From an uncultured Clostridia bacterium (lineage in GTDB: Bacteria > Bacillota > Clostridia > Christensenellales > Borkfalkiaceae): a stretch of DNA of 15,770 nucleotides. The position numbers were made by a program, and so were the translations under genes. Shown here piece by piece: positions 14,658 to 15,770 of this stretch (its first letter is position 1; every line of letters starts with the position of its first letter). The notes beneath the pieces were generated by a model. That model was not told the DNA's origin, ran no database searches, and worked only from the letters and a program-made list of their open reading frames with translations. The DNA is taken from assembly GCA_947629735.1 (NCBI GenBank), contig CANREX010000017.1:1-15770 (forward strand), given 5' to 3'.

Positions 14658-14686
14658 TTGCCAAATCGCATGCGACAATGTATAAT
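14658..14686 (+). promoter_or_regulatory. Promoter of leuS with palindromic spacer
   Basis: TTGCCA (14658-14663) and TATAAT (14681-14686) are 17 bases apart, giving a start near 14693 and a leader of only about 27 bases. The perfect palindrome TCGCATGCGA (14666-14675) lies between the two boxes. There is no room for a T-box, so leuS is controlled differently from thrS. Confidence 0.8.
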
Positions 14687-14719
14687 CATTATATAAAAAC
14701 TTTCGACGGGTATTTAAAT

Positions 14720-15770
14720 ATGGCATACACCGATTTCAATAAAGTAGAAAAAAAATGGGCTGAGTATTGGGAGAAAAACGGCACGTTCCACACCGACCTT
14801 CACGATTTTTCCAAGCCCAAATATTACGTTTTGGACATGTTCCCCTACCCCTCGGGCGCGGGGCTGCATGTAGGACACCCCGAAGGCTACACCGCAACCG
14901 ACGTAATAGCGCGCATGAAGCGCATGCAGGGTTACAACGTGTTGCACCCCATCGGGTTTGACAGTTTCGGTCTGCCCGCAGAGCAATACGCCATCAACAC
15001 GGGCAACCACCCGGGCGGTTTTACCGAAAACAACATAAAGAATTTCACCAAGCAGCTCAAAATGCTCGGGCTCTCCTACGATTGGACGCAGACCGTCTCC
15101 ACCTGCGACCCCTCCTATTACAAGTGGACGCAGTGGATATTCAAGCAACTTGCGGAAGCGGGGTTGGCTAGGTATATCGAAACGCCCGTGAATTGGTGCG
15201 AAGAGCTCGGCACGGTGCTCGCCAACGACGAGATAATAGACGGCAAGAGCGAGCGCGGCGGTTATCCCGTCGTCCGCAAAAATATGAAGCAATGGGTCAT
15301 TGACATCGACAAATATGCGGAAAGGCTGCTCGAAGGGCTTGAAGAACTCGATTGGCCCGAATCGTCAAAGGTCGCCCAGCGAAATTGGATAGGGCGTTCC
15401 GAGGGTTGCTATATAGATTTCGCCGTAGACGGAAGCGAGGAAAAATTCACCGTTTTCACCACCCGCTGCGACACCCTTTTCGGCGCGACATACTGCGTTC
15501 TCGCGCCCGAACATAAACTTATAGAAAAAATCACGACCGCCGACAGAAAAAAAGAGGTCGAAGAATACAAAAAAATCTGCGCGGGCAAGTCAGAACTCGA
15601 AAGGACGTCTTTAAATAAGGAAAAGACGGGCGCGTTCACGGGCGCGTATGCGATAAACCCCGTCAACGGCAACAAACTGCCCGTATACATTTCCGACTAC
15701 GTGTTGACGTCATACGGCACGGGCGCGATAATGGCGGTTCCCGCCCACGATACGCGCGACTACGAATTTG
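14720..15770 (+). CDS. leuS: Leucine--tRNA ligase (3' end outside window)
   Basis: The first 350 residues of class I leucyl-tRNA synthetase are present. The HIGH signature is HVGH (50-53) within PYPSGAGLHVGHPEGYT; DSFGLPAEQYA (81-91) and NWCEELGTVLANDE (158-171) follow. The CP1 editing domain, which hydrolyses mischarged tRNA, starts near 225 and includes the threonine-rich FTTRCDTLFGATY (246-258) and the GTGAIMAVPAHDTRD segment (333-347). The usual TTRPDT reads TTRCDT here. The KMSKS loop and anticodon domain lie beyond the window. The start at 14720 gives the expected N-terminus (MAYTDFNKVEKKWAEYW); only a weak ACGGG ribosome binding site lies nine bases upstream. It diverges from thrS and has its own promoter. 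Confidence 0.97.
   Translation, partial: MAYTDFNKVEKKWAEYWEKNGTFHTDLHDFSKPKYYVLDMFPYPSGAGLHVGHPEGYTATDVIARMKRMQGYNVLHPIGFDSFGLPAEQYAINTGNHPGGFTENNIKNFTKQLKMLGLSYDWTQTVSTCDPSYYKWTQWIFKQLAEAGLARYIETPVNWCEELGTVLANDEIIDGKSERGGYPVVRKNMKQWVIDIDKYAERLLEGLEELDWPESSKVAQRNWIGRSEGCYIDFAVDGSEEKFTVFTTRCDTLFGATYCVLAPEHKLIEKITTADRKKEVEEYKKICAGKSELERTSLNKEKTGAFTGAYAINPVNGNKLPVYISDYVLTSYGTGAIMAVPAHDTRDYEF

Noticed and set aside
14714..15292. Minus-strand open frame of 192 codons opposite leuS.
   Set aside because: Antisense shadow of leuS, whose plus-strand protein is unmistakable.

Overview
The window reads as chromosomal housekeeping DNA of a Firmicute, most likely class Clostridia; I would not go below class. 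The reasons are the gene orders (murB–PHP–whiA–dnaE–pfkA and thrS–infC–rpmI–rplT–rRNA methyltransferase–yebC), a threonyl T-box in front of thrS, an attenuator leader in front of infC, GGAGG-type ribosome binding sites and TTGACA/TATAAT-type promoters. No phage, transposon, CRISPR, tRNA or rRNA was seen.

Nearly everything is on the minus strand, so transcription runs from high to low coordinates. At the right edge leuS (plus strand, cut by the window end) diverges from thrS. Their shared 376-base interval holds the leuS promoter, the thrS promoter and the T-box. Then follow thrS, a promoter plus a probable L20-type attenuator leader, infC (read from an AUA start), rpmI, rplT, a terminator, a TrmH/SpoU methyltransferase, yebC and another terminator: a translation block.

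A roughly 360-base regulatory gap (inverted operator-like sites, a 14-bp perfect hairpin) precedes a membrane-anchored or secreted solute-binding-like protein with no permease genes nearby. Directly after it comes a tightly packed run: murB (cell wall precursor synthesis), a PHP-family metallohydrolase and whiA (division/sporulation regulator), with overlapping ends, and then dnaE (replicative polymerase). pfkA has its own strong promoter and terminator. The window ends on the left inside a divergent PfkB-family sugar kinase.

I found no clearly new multi-gene system. The points most worth a second look are the AUA start of infC, the catalytic Ser-to-Cys change in MurB, the altered substrate motifs of the PfkB-like kinase, the operator pair in front of the orphan binding protein, and the apparent absence of rapZ and yvcK from a cluster where clostridia usually carry them.
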